Positions 21,520 to 29,529 of a DNA stretch of 30,729 nucleotides are shown piece after piece. The notes below the pieces were generated by a model. It was given only the letters and a program-made list of their open reading frames with translations, was not told where the DNA came from and made no database searches. Location: the NCBI GenBank assembly GCA_002424305.1, contig DIQZ01000039.1, forward strand, positions 25,472 through 56,200, in the 5' to 3' direction. Numbering within the stretch: position 1 is the stretch's first letter; every line of letters starts with the position of its first letter. The stretch comes from Firmicutes bacterium UBA5449 (GTDB taxonomy: Bacteria > Bacillota > SHA-98 > UBA4971). Position numbers and translations under genes: made by a program.

Positions 21520-22932
21520 TTGGGAGAACTTGATTTGATACAACTTAAGCTTAAGGGTAGAATACATTTCATCGGTATCGGTGGCCACGGAATGAGCTCC
21601 ATAGCTAAAGTGCTCCTGGAAACCGGCTATTCCGTAAGTGGGAGTGACATCTCGCCATCCCCACGACTCCAATACCTCCACAGTCTCGGAGCAAATATCC
21701 ATGTAGGTCATGACTCATCTAATGTGGGAGACGCCACCATTGCAGTAGTGAGCGCTGCCATCCCTCCTGATAACATAGAAGTCGTTACAGCAAGGGAAAT
21801 TGGTATACCAGTGTTTACCCGCGCTGAAATACTGGGGAAGCTTGTAGCATCCAGATTCGGAATCGCAGTCACAGGCACTCATGGTAAGACCACTACTTCA
21901 TCAATGATAGGGGTAATGATGATTGAAGCAGGCCTTGACCCCACAATTATCCTGGGAGAAGAAGCACAGGAAGTGCCAATGGGCGGTAGATCCGGACAGG
22001 GGGAGCTCATGGTGGTGGAAGCAGACGAAGCCTATGGGTCCTTCCTAAAGATAAAACCCAGGATCGGAGTGGTAACTAATATTGACGATGATCACCTGGA
22101 CTACTACAAGACTTCAGCTTCTATTGACAATGCGTTTACCACGTTTCTTCAGGGTATAGATGACCATGATTTAGCTATCCTGTTTGCTGACGATCCTCGC
22201 GTCATGTCCGTAGAGAAGAACCTGCAATGCAGAAAACTTCTGTTCGGACTCGAAAACGGAGATTTGAAAGCATATAACCCGGTGGTAAAAAGCGCAGGTT
22301 ATGAGTTTCAAGTAATTTTCAGAGAAACTCCTTTAGGAAGTGTGGAACTTGTGGTGCCCGGGAGGCATAATATATGCAATGCCTTAGCCTCGATTGCAGT
22401 CGGGCTTGAACTTGGTATTCCATTCCAAAACATCAAGGCTAGTTTGAGAAAGTTCGTCGGCGCAAGAAGGCGCTTGGAATTCAAAGGAGAAGTCCGAGAT
22501 ATCTTGGTGCTGGATGACTATGCTCACCACCCTGCGGAAATTGAAGCAACAATATCTGCTCTCAAGGAAACCTACGGCAGGCGACTTGTGGTGGTCTTCC
22601 AGCCGCAGAGGTTCACGAGAACACAGTTGCTTTTTGATAGGTTCGTGAAAGCGTTTTCCAATGCAGATCTTGTGGTCATAACTGATATATACCACAGAGG
22701 CACCGGTGAACAGCCAATACCGGGTGTAACCGGTGAAGGACTTGCCAAAGAAATTGAAAGGCGCGGTAACCCTGAGACTATGTTTATCATGAACATAAAT
22801 GATATTGCCAATGAGCTAACCGGACTTGTCAAGCCCGGTGACATAGTCGTGACAATGGGGGCAGGTAACATAGACCAAGTTGCCGGAGACTTCGTGCAAA
22901 GGATGAGAAGTAAGTGGAAGGATCAACTCTAG
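21520..22932 (+). CDS. murC: UDP-N-acetylmuramate--L-alanine ligase MurC
   Basis: First amino-acid ligase of peptidoglycan precursor synthesis. The 470 residues show a Rossmann start HFIGIGGHGMSSIA (usually GIGGIGMS), the ATP loop TGTHGKTT (118-125), EADEAYGSF, NIDDDHLDYY and DDYAHHPAEIEA, which distinguishes MurC. The TTG at 21520 follows AGTAGGGTG; an in-frame TTG at 21535 with GGGAG upstream is also possible. The 103-bp gap after murG holds no promoter or hairpin that I can support. It overlaps murB by 19 bases. Confidence 0.95.
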   Translation: MGELDLIQLKLKGRIHFIGIGGHGMSSIAKVLLETGYSVSGSDISPSPRLQYLHSLGANIHVGHDSSNVGDATIAVVSAAIPPDNIEVVTAREIGIPVFTRAEILGKLVASRFGIAVTGTHGKTTTSSMIGVMMIEAGLDPTIILGEEAQEVPMGGRSGQGELMVVEADEAYGSFLKIKPRIGVVTNIDDDHLDYYKTSASIDNAFTTFLQGIDDHDLAILFADDPRVMSVEKNLQCRKLLFGLENGDLKAYNPVVKSAGYEFQVIFRETPLGSVELVVPGRHNICNALASIAVGLELGIPFQNIKASLRKFVGARRRLEFKGEVRDILVLDDYAHHPAEIEATISALKETYGRRLVVVFQPQRFTRTQLLFDRFVKAFSNADLVVITDIYHRGTGEQPIPGVTGEGLAKEIERRGNPETMFIMNINDIANELTGLVKPGDIVVTMGAGNIDQVAGDFVQRMRSKWKDQL

Positions 22933-23825
22933 CATTGCAACTGAAGGATACAGTGCGCGGACAGGTATTTGCCAATGAACCTATGTGGCGCCATACTTCA
23001 TTTCGCATTGGAGGGCCGGCTGATGTCTTGGTTGTCCCGGAAGATATCTCTGACCTCATGACTCTCATCAAAAGCCTATCTGATCTGCAAACGTCTTTCC
23101 ATATTATGGGCGCAGGCACTAATCTTCTTGTGAAAGACCAAGGCATACGTGGGGTTGTGGTGAAAATCGCAAGTACCCTCTCACATATCAATCGCTTAGG
23201 CGATGGGATATTACGGTGCGGGGCAGGCGCGCTTTTACCGTCAGTATGCAGAAATGCTGCAGCAATGGGACTTGCGGGCCTGGAATTTGCCGGTGGGATA
23301 CCGGGAACAGTAGGTGGAGCAGTTGCTATGAACGCTGCTGCCTTCGGGGGGGTCATGGCTGACCTGGTTGACACGGCGGAAGTCATTACCTACGATGGAC
23401 GGCAAATCAGATTGGATCGAGAGAATCTTGACCCCGGAACAAAAACTACCCGCATCCTTGCGGAACCGCTAATCCTTACTGAGGTGGATTTCGCCTTACG
23501 ACGTGATCAGCCTGAAAGAGTACAAGAGCGCATGCAAAAGTATCTTAAGGAACGTACTTATCGTCAACCCTTGAGCCTACCCAGCGCCGGGTGCGCGTTT
23601 AAGAATCCCACAGGTAAAGGGGCAGGTAGATTTATTGATGCAGCCGGACTTAAAGGGTTCAAAGTCGGCAGTGCAGAGGTTTCGCGCCTTCATGCCAATT
23701 TCATAGTGAATAATGGAGGCGCCACTTGCGAAGATGTGATTTCTCTCATGAAACACGTACAGGAAGTAGTCTATTCCAAATTCCAAGTAATGCTGGAGCC
23801 CGAGGTAAGAATCCTCGGAGGGTAA
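22914..23825 (+). CDS. murB: UDP-N-acetylenolpyruvoylglucosamine reductase MurB, deviant active site
   Basis: FAD- and NADPH-dependent enzyme that makes UDP-MurNAc. The 303 residues carry HTSFRIGGPAD, the FAD loop GAGTNLLVKD, GLEFAGGIPGTVGGAVAMNAAAFGG, GLKGFKVGSAEVSRLHANFIVN and the acid near EPEVRILG. Two oddities stand out. The proton-donor position reads SAGCAFKNP, with Cys227 where many MurB have Ser. The usual F-x-Y-R-x-S motif is not recognisable in the segment DPGTKTTRILAEP, where only one Arg might correspond. The reading frame is continuous on both sides. The GTG start lies inside the murC end, implying coupling. Confidence 0.93.
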   Translation: MEGSTLALQLKDTVRGQVFANEPMWRHTSFRIGGPADVLVVPEDISDLMTLIKSLSDLQTSFHIMGAGTNLLVKDQGIRGVVVKIASTLSHINRLGDGILRCGAGALLPSVCRNAAAMGLAGLEFAGGIPGTVGGAVAMNAAAFGGVMADLVDTAEVITYDGRQIRLDRENLDPGTKTTRILAEPLILTEVDFALRRDQPERVQERMQKYLKERTYRQPLSLPSAGCAFKNPTGKGAGRFIDAAGLKGFKVGSAEVSRLHANFIVNNGGATCEDVISLMKHVQEVVYSKFQVMLEPEVRILGG

Positions 23826-23846
23826 TTATGTGGGGGTGACTCCGCT

Positions 23847-25124
23847 GTGAAATTGAAGATTACCGGCTCAAAGCCACTCTGCGGATTGGTTAAGGTAGGA
23901 GGCGCAAAGAATGCAGCCCTGAAGATAATGGCTGCATCACTACTGGCCAATGGACCATGCATACTCATGGGTATTCCACAGATTGCAGATGTGAATACCA
24001 TGGCAGGTGTATTGAGAGGCTTAGGGGCAAAGGTGGATTTTCGACCTGACGACAGTGTTATCATAGATCCAGGCGGCGTAAACAAATTGGAGCCCTCTGA
24101 GGAACTGGTAATTAGAATGCGCGCATCCATACAGGTTATGGGACCCCTTCTGGCGCGGTTCGGATATGTGAAGACAAGACAACCCGGCGGATGTAATATC
24201 GGGCCCCGTCCAATTGACCTACATTTAAAGGGTTTTTCAGCCCTGGGCGCTGAAATCAAAGAGGATTATGGTTACGTATCTGCCACTGCCCGTCAGTTGA
24301 AGGGCGCGGAAATCCTCCTGGATATTCCCAGTGTAGGTGCGACTGAGAACATTATGACCGCAGCCTGTCTTGCGGAGGGTACAACGATTCTTCGGAATGC
24401 AGCGCGAGAACCTGAGATAATAGATGAACAGAATTTTCTCAATCGGTTAGGCGCGAACATAAAAGGGGCAGGAACAGATACAATAAAAATTGAAGGTGTG
24501 AAAGAGCTTGGCGTAACTGAGTATACAGTAATTCCTGATCGCATAGAAGCTGCCACATTCATGACTGCAATAGCAGTGGCAGGAGGCGAAGCCCGCATCG
24601 AGAATATCATTGTTGAGCACCAACAGGCCCTCATTGCTAAGCTCAGGGAAACAGGCTTGGAAATCATAGAAGGGGATAATTCTGTGATTGTAAAGAGGCC
24701 TTGGAAGAGTCGATTGCAAGCCACCAATATCCGAACATTACCTTATCCCGGGTTTCCCACAGATGTGCAGCCACAGTTTGTTGCTGCAATGAGCTTGGCT
24801 GAAGGTACATCCGAAATCATAGAAGGTGTTTTTCCATTAAGGTTTAAGTATACTGAAGAATTGGCGAAAATGGGTGCCAAAGTAACCGTAGATGGTAAGA
24901 CTGCGGTAATCACCGGGGTACCTGCTTTGTGTGGTACCAAATTGGAGGCGCCGGATCTACGAGGGGGGGCAGCGCTCATTCTTGCAGCGTTGGCTGCTGA
25001 AGGGGTAACGGAACTCGGTGGTATAGAGCATATTGACAGGGGATATGAAGATCTCCCGGGCAAATTGAGTCTGCTGGGCGCTTCAATTGAAAGGGTAAAT
25101 TCTGAAAAGCGCCAAGCCGGCTAA
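23847..25124 (+). CDS. murA: UDP-N-acetylglucosamine 1-carboxyvinyltransferase MurA
   Basis: First committed enzyme of peptidoglycan synthesis, transferring enolpyruvate from phosphoenolpyruvate to UDP-GlcNAc. The 425 residues include GGAKNAALK (Lys/Asn catalytic region near residue 20) and the active-site loop PGGCNIGPRPID with Cys116. A Cys here is the fosfomycin target; Asp variants are resistant. YPGFPTDVQPQ and GVFPLRFKYTEEL follow as in other MurA. The GTG start follows GGGGGTGA by seven bases. It sits between murB and divIB with short gaps. Confidence 0.96.
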   Translation: MKLKITGSKPLCGLVKVGGAKNAALKIMAASLLANGPCILMGIPQIADVNTMAGVLRGLGAKVDFRPDDSVIIDPGGVNKLEPSEELVIRMRASIQVMGPLLARFGYVKTRQPGGCNIGPRPIDLHLKGFSALGAEIKEDYGYVSATARQLKGAEILLDIPSVGATENIMTAACLAEGTTILRNAAREPEIIDEQNFLNRLGANIKGAGTDTIKIEGVKELGVTEYTVIPDRIEAATFMTAIAVAGGEARIENIIVEHQQALIAKLRETGLEIIEGDNSVIVKRPWKSRLQATNIRTLPYPGFPTDVQPQFVAAMSLAEGTSEIIEGVFPLRFKYTEELAKMGAKVTVDGKTAVITGVPALCGTKLEAPDLRGGAALILAALAAEGVTELGGIEHIDRGYEDLPGKLSLLGASIERVNSEKRQAG

Positions 25125-25137
25125 TAGGAGTTACGCT

Positions 25138-25890
25138 GTGGATGAAGACCATCTTTCTAAAGTAGAGAGAAACGCGCATTCCAAACTGATACCGGTTGCC
25201 TTCATTCTTATGTTTTTAGCCGGTGCAGGCTTTGGGTTTCTAAAATCTACATATTTTCTCGTAAACCAAATAGAAATTCGCGGGCTCAGAACCATTTCAT
25301 CTGAAGAAATCATGGCTGTTGTGGGCCATGCAAAAAACACGAATATTTTTGATATAGACCTAGATGCAATATCCGAAAGAGTTGAAACTAATCCAAAGGT
25401 GGACAAGATCCAGGCAAGACGCAAGCTGCCTTCTACATTAGTGCTTGACGTGACAGAGCGGGCTATGGTTGCAGTCATACCTTATTCAGGTTATTACGTC
25501 TTTGTGGATGCCTCAGGTCTTGCCATTGGAATTGTAGAATCATATAGAGAAACAGACCTCCCGCTGATTACCGGTATAAGGCCACAGCAAGTGCTGGTTG
25601 GAAAGCAAATCGATGTGCAAGAGCTCAGTTTTGCGCTCTTGGTAGCGAGCCTCCTTCCTCAAAATGTTGTAGCGGAAGTCTCAGAGATTAACTTTGCCGA
25701 TAGTACCGGTATCTCCATTTACCTGCAATCCGGCACCTGGGTGGCACTGGGGTTAGGCACCCGCCAAGAATATATCGCACGCCTTGAAGTCCTGGACTCC
25801 CTGTTGACTAAACTGGAAAAAGAGAATCGGCATGCCACTTACATTGACGTAAGATTTCCCAAAAGACCTGTAGTAAGAGACCGTAAGTAG
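25138..25890 (+). CDS. divIB: Cell division protein DivIB/FtsQ
   Basis: Single-pass divisome protein that bridges FtsL and the septal synthases. The 250 residues consist of a short charged cytoplasmic tail, a membrane helix (about 19-38) and a POTRA domain (about 40-110) beginning FLVNQIEIRGLRTISSEEIM. The following beta domain contains GYYVFVDASGLAIGI. The C terminus RFPKRPVVRDRK is basic. The GTG start follows AGGAG. A promoter for the next group of genes overlaps its stop codon. Confidence 0.9.
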   Translation: MDEDHLSKVERNAHSKLIPVAFILMFLAGAGFGFLKSTYFLVNQIEIRGLRTISSEEIMAVVGHAKNTNIFDIDLDAISERVETNPKVDKIQARRKLPSTLVLDVTERAMVAVIPYSGYYVFVDASGLAIGIVESYRETDLPLITGIRPQQVLVGKQIDVQELSFALLVASLLPQNVVAEVSEINFADSTGISIYLQSGTWVALGLGTRQEYIARLEVLDSLLTKLEKENRHATYIDVRFPKRPVVRDRK

Positions 25891-25917
25891 TGACAAATCC
25901 ATAAGCTATAGTATAAT
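25890..25917 (+). promoter_or_regulatory. Internal sigma-A promoter for the DUF881-sbp-ftsA-ftsZ group
   Basis: GTGACA (25890-25895, 5/6), a 16-bp spacer and TATAAT (25912-25917, 6/6). Transcription would begin near 25924, about 30 nt before the next gene. It would let ftsA and ftsZ be expressed independently of the MraZ-controlled front of the cluster. Confidence 0.6.
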
Positions 25918-25952
25918 TTACGGGGGAGTTGAGGATCTTTGGGGGGTAAGAG

Positions 25953-26675
25953 GTGAAAAGAACTCGCAAGTTTGAGTTATATGTTGCCGGAGTGTGTATT
26001 ATTCTTGGTATATTACTGGTAGGGCAGGTCAGAACACAAGAATACATCGGGAAAAGCCAAATACCGTCAAGACGCTTGGAAGACCTCAGCGATATGTTAC
26101 GCAGATCTGATGCGGAAAGAATGATCCTTGAAAAGGAAGTCGAAGTTCTAAGGGAGCAAATGTCTAAGGTTGTTGAAGGAGAGAAGACTGCGGAAACCAT
26201 TCGGGCTGAACTTGCAAAGGTAAGAATGGTGGCAGGACTTACAACTACTGAAGGATCAGGCGTAGTTGTTACGTTAAATGACAGTAAACGCCAAGCAGGC
26301 CCGGGAGAAAGCCCCGAGCTTTTTCTTGTTCATGATAACGATATCCTTCAAGTAGTCAATGAACTGTTTGCAGCAGGGGCTGAAGCTGTATCTGTAAACG
26401 GTCAAAGGATGATCGCTACTTCCGAAGTCAGGTGTTCCGGCCCGGTAATTTCCGTCAATAATGTTCGGATTGGGCCACCCTATGAAATACATGCAATCGG
26501 TAACCCCGACGCACTGGACAGCGCACTACACATGAGAGATGGAATACTGGATACTCTCAGGGCATGGGGTATAGAAGCAAAGGTTCAAAAATTACCCGCT
26601 GTTCAAGTTCCGGGTTATAAAGGTGGCTTGTATTTTCAATATGCTAAGCAGGTACCGGAGGGAGCACAGAAATGA
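25953..26675 (+). CDS. DUF881 (YlxW/YlxX-type) division-cluster membrane protein
   Basis: Member of the DUF881 family, which sits between divIB and sbp in B. subtilis too; its function is not established. The 240 residues have an N-terminal membrane segment (about 8-23), a coiled-coil-rich stretch (about 35-90), and the globular core marked by GLTTTEGSGVVVTLNDS, VNELFAAGAEAVSVNGQR and VRIGPPYEIHAIG. Only one DUF881 copy is present, whereas B. subtilis has two adjacent genes. The GTG start follows GGGGGG by six bases. The stop overlaps the sbp start as ATGA. Confidence 0.87.
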   Translation: MKRTRKFELYVAGVCIILGILLVGQVRTQEYIGKSQIPSRRLEDLSDMLRRSDAERMILEKEVEVLREQMSKVVEGEKTAETIRAELAKVRMVAGLTTTEGSGVVVTLNDSKRQAGPGESPELFLVHDNDILQVVNELFAAGAEAVSVNGQRMIATSEVRCSGPVISVNNVRIGPPYEIHAIGNPDALDSALHMRDGILDTLRAWGIEAKVQKLPAVQVPGYKGGLYFQYAKQVPEGAQK

Positions 26676-27022
26676 TATTGCCCATCGTCGGACTCATTGC
26701 TGGTATCATAATTGCCCTACTTACACCTTTGCGCTTTCCAATAGAATACTCACAATACATCGCTATAGGTATTCTCGCGGCACTCGACTGTGTCTGTGGC
26801 GGTATCCGTGCAGGAGTACAAGGAACATTTGACAGCACAGTCTTCATATCAGGCTTTTTAGTAAATACGGCGCTGGCAACAATTCTAACCATGGTAGGGG
26901 ACAAGCTTGGTGTTGACCTTGTTCTAGGCGCAACAGTAGCTTTCAGTATTAGAATTTTCACAAATGTAGGTATCATACGACGACATATTCTTGATAAGTG
27001 GTTCAAGAAGACCGGCAAGTGA
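26672..27022 (+). CDS. sbp: Small basic protein Sbp (DUF1290)
   Basis: Small integral membrane protein of 116 residues with about three or four hydrophobic segments and a basic C terminus (RRHILDKWFKKTGK). It has the family pattern PIEYSQYIAIGILAALDCVCGGIRA and GDKLGVDLVLGA. It is conserved upstream of ftsA in many Bacillota; a divisome role is suspected but unproven. GGAGGGAG just upstream and a four-base overlap with the preceding gene indicate coupling. Confidence 0.92.
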   Translation: MILPIVGLIAGIIIALLTPLRFPIEYSQYIAIGILAALDCVCGGIRAGVQGTFDSTVFISGFLVNTALATILTMVGDKLGVDLVLGATVAFSIRIFTNVGIIRRHILDKWFKKTGK

Positions 27023-27079
27023 AGAGGAGTCACTTGAAATACGTTGAATTCTTTGTGTAGTAGATGCAGGAGGTAATCT

Positions 27080-28270
27080 ATGTCTGACAGTAGTATCATT
27101 GCCGGCTTAGATATTGGGACTACCGGAGTGACAGAAGTCATAGCCCGAGTAGATGACGAAGGCGAGATTAGTGTTCTGGGTGTTGGGGAAGAACCGTGTC
27201 AGGGCCTTCGCCGCGGATTAATCGTTGATGTGGATTCTGTCGCCTCTTCGATTAGAACTGCAAACAAACGTGCAACACGTATGGCAGGTGTTAATGTACG
27301 CAGTGTGTTTGTGGGCGTTCCTGTTATTCGCATATCATCTGCTAAAAGTCGCGGTATGACAGCAACTTCAGGAGATGACTGGCGAGTAACTGCTTTCGAT
27401 GTCAAACAAGCGCTTGACGCAGCAAGGATCCTTGCCATTCCACCTGACCGTGAAATCATATCAGTCTTGCCCACTGAGTACATAGTGGACGGCTTAGGTG
27501 GTATACAAGATCCCGAAGGGATGACCGGTATCAGGTTGGAGGTCAATGCAAAGGTCATTTCCGGACAAGCAGCAATCCTGGAAAATATCGCAGAGAGCGT
27601 AGAAAGAGCAGGCCTGTCTATTGAAGGACGAATCTTAGAACCTATAGCTGTTGCCAAAGCAGCTCTAAGTGATGAACAGATCCACAGAGGCGTAATGCTG
27701 GTGGATATCGGCGGACAGATTACTCAGGTAGTAATATTCTATGAGGGGGCACCAATCCAATTCCTATGGGTGCCTGTTGGCGGTATGCACGTTACAAATG
27801 ACATATCTATAGGCATGAAGGTTTCGTTTGAGGAAGCTGAAGCAATAAAGCAGAAGAATAGCTCTATCCAGAATAGCAGTGGAAATAAGGATGAATTCAT
27901 TACAGACATAATAAACGCAAGATTGCAGGAAGTCCTTGAACTTATTGAATCAGAAACTCGTGAAGTCCGAAACAGCGGATTTGTACCATGTGGTGTGGTT
28001 TTTGCAGGGTTCGGCTCACTTGCCCCATGCATTCCGCAGCTCGCCTCTGAAATCCTGGACTTACCGGTGAAAATCGGTGAATCTCGTCCGGTCCGAGCTG
28101 CAAAGGGGATTGAACCCGGTAGCCTGTCGCAGGTAGCTTTGGGAATTACACGCCATGTAGCAGAAGATTCCGGATTCATGTTTGAAAGAGAATCACAGCC
28201 ATCTGCATTTAAGGGGATTCTTTCTGAGATTAGAGGATGGTTCGATGAGTTTCTAAGAGATTTCTTCTAG
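27080..28270 (+). CDS. ftsA: Cell division protein FtsA
   Basis: Actin-like ATPase that tethers FtsZ to the membrane. The 396 residues start with IAGLDIGTTGVTEVIA (phosphate 1 loop). The inserted 1C domain covers about 85-165, MLVDIGGQITQVV gives the phosphate 2 loop, and VFAGFGSLAPCI sits where the adenosine motif normally reads TGGGA; this last motif is weaker than usual. The C terminus SEIRGWFDEFLRDFF is an amphipathic helix fit for membrane targeting. The ATG start follows AGGAGGT. ftsZ begins 35 bp downstream, so the two are co-expressed. Confidence 0.94.
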   Translation: MSDSSIIAGLDIGTTGVTEVIARVDDEGEISVLGVGEEPCQGLRRGLIVDVDSVASSIRTANKRATRMAGVNVRSVFVGVPVIRISSAKSRGMTATSGDDWRVTAFDVKQALDAARILAIPPDREIISVLPTEYIVDGLGGIQDPEGMTGIRLEVNAKVISGQAAILENIAESVERAGLSIEGRILEPIAVAKAALSDEQIHRGVMLVDIGGQITQVVIFYEGAPIQFLWVPVGGMHVTNDISIGMKVSFEEAEAIKQKNSSIQNSSGNKDEFITDIINARLQEVLELIESETREVRNSGFVPCGVVFAGFGSLAPCIPQLASEILDLPVKIGESRPVRAAKGIEPGSLSQVALGITRHVAEDSGFMFERESQPSAFKGILSEIRGWFDEFLRDFF

Positions 28271-28305
28271 ATTGAATTTAGCGGTTACCGCAGGAGGGAT
28301 CATAC

Positions 28306-29367
28306 GTGTTCAACCTGGAACTAGAAATGGAGCAGTTCACAAACATTAAGGTGATAGGGGTAGGAGGGGGAGGTTCCAACGCAATAAACCGGATGATAAC
28401 AGCAGGATTGTCAGGTCTGGAGTTTGTAGCAGTCAATACTGATGCACAAGCTCTTGCTACATCTGACGCCAGTGTAAAAATCCAGGTTGGAGAGAAGCTC
28501 ACCAGAGGCCTTGGCGCAGGTTCAAACCCCCAGATTGGGGAGCAGGCAGCGCAGGAGAGCTACGATATTATTCGGCGTGCCTTGGAAGGAGCAGACATGG
28601 TGTTTATTACCGCAGGCATGGGCGGTGGAACAGGCACAGGCGGTGCCCCCATCGTTGCTTCTATTGCAAAAGAACTAGGCTCTCTTACCGTAGGTGTAGT
28701 AACAAAGCCTTTTGCTTTTGAAGGCAAGAAGCGTATGGCTCAAGCAGTGGCAGGTGTCGATAACTTAAAGAGCAAGGTGGATGCCTTAATTGTCATACCA
28801 AATGACAGACTTCTGCAAGTCAGTGAGCCCACCACCTCAATTCTTGAAGCTTTCCAACTGGCAGATGATGTGCTGCGTCATGGCGTCCAAGGTATTTCTG
28901 ATCTGATTACAGTACCCGGCCTAATAAACGTTGACTTTGCAGACGTGAGAACCATCATGTGCAACGCAGGTTCTGCTTTGATGGGTATAGGCATAGCCTC
29001 AGGTGAAGGGCGAGCCCAAAAGGCTGCAAAAGCTGCCATAGAAAGCCCGCTTCTCGAAACAACTATTGACGGTGCTAAAGGTGTCCTTATGAATATTACA
29101 GGAAGCAGCAACTTAGGCCTCTTTGAGGTAAACGAAGCTGCAGAGCTCATTGCACAAGCTGCGGACACTGATGCTAACATAATATTTGGCGCAATGATTG
29201 ATGAAAACTTGACGGATGAAATAAAAATAACGGTTATTGCCACAGGTTTTGAGACGAGTGCTAAGGAAAGAGTTGGACTCGAAGCTGTGGAAATCAGCGA
29301 TTTCGCAGGCAGTGAAGATCTGGACATACCTGCTTTTCTCAGAAGAGGACGGAGTCAAAAACGTTAA
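28306..29367 (+). CDS. ftsZ: Cell division GTPase FtsZ
   Basis: Tubulin homologue that forms the Z ring. The 353 residues contain GVGGGGSNAINRM (18-30), the tubulin signature GGGTGTG (106-112), NVDFADV (208-214, T7 synergy loop) and the conserved C-terminal peptide DLDIPAFLRRGRSQKR (338-353), the site for FtsA and other partners. The linker between core and peptide is only about 20 residues, against roughly 50 in B. subtilis. The GTG start lies nine bases after AGGAGG. A later in-frame ATG (codon 8) would leave the core intact but lacks a comparable ribosome site. Confidence 0.97.
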   Translation: MFNLELEMEQFTNIKVIGVGGGGSNAINRMITAGLSGLEFVAVNTDAQALATSDASVKIQVGEKLTRGLGAGSNPQIGEQAAQESYDIIRRALEGADMVFITAGMGGGTGTGGAPIVASIAKELGSLTVGVVTKPFAFEGKKRMAQAVAGVDNLKSKVDALIVIPNDRLLQVSEPTTSILEAFQLADDVLRHGVQGISDLITVPGLINVDFADVRTIMCNAGSALMGIGIASGEGRAQKAAKAAIESPLLETTIDGAKGVLMNITGSSNLGLFEVNEAAELIAQAADTDANIIFGAMIDENLTDEIKITVIATGFETSAKERVGLEAVEISDFAGSEDLDIPAFLRRGRSQKR

Positions 29368-29382
29368 GTTGTGTCCTGACTT

Positions 29383-29407
29383 TGTCACTTTGCTCCCAAT
29401 TGTGACA
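29383..29407 (+). repeat. Inverted repeat overlapping the spoIIGA promoter
   Basis: TGTCAC (29383-29388) and GTGACA (29402-29407) are perfect complements separated by 13 bp. The second arm is also the proposed -35. TTTGTCACT matches the Spo0A box TTTGTCRAA at 7 of 9 positions, so Spo0A binding is possible but weakly supported. Confidence 0.4.
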
Positions 29408-29434
29408 TAATTCGGAGTAGGAAGATTGTATACT
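29402..29434 (+). promoter_or_regulatory. spoIIG-type promoter with wide spacer
   Basis: GTGACA (29402-29407, 5/6) and TATACT (29429-29434, 5/6) are 21 bp apart, too far for an ordinary sigma-A promoter. The B. subtilis spoIIG promoter, upstream of the same two genes, has sigma-A-like elements 22 bp apart and is activated by phosphorylated Spo0A. Transcription would start near 29441. Confidence 0.5.
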
Positions 29435-29466
29435 TAATAAGGAGATGAATGCATATTGTAATGTAG

Positions 29467-29490
29467 GTGTCAGCGTATCTTACGCTACAC
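29467..29490 (+). other. Hairpin in the spoIIGA leader
   Basis: GTGT-C-AGCGTA, loop TCT, TACGCT-ACAC gives ten base pairs with one bulged C, about 40 nt before the spoIIGA start. No T run follows, so it is not a terminator; it may affect mRNA stability or translation. Confidence 0.45.
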
Positions 29491-29529
29491 ACCGCATAGT
29501 TGTAATGGCAGTATTCGGGGGTGAATGCC

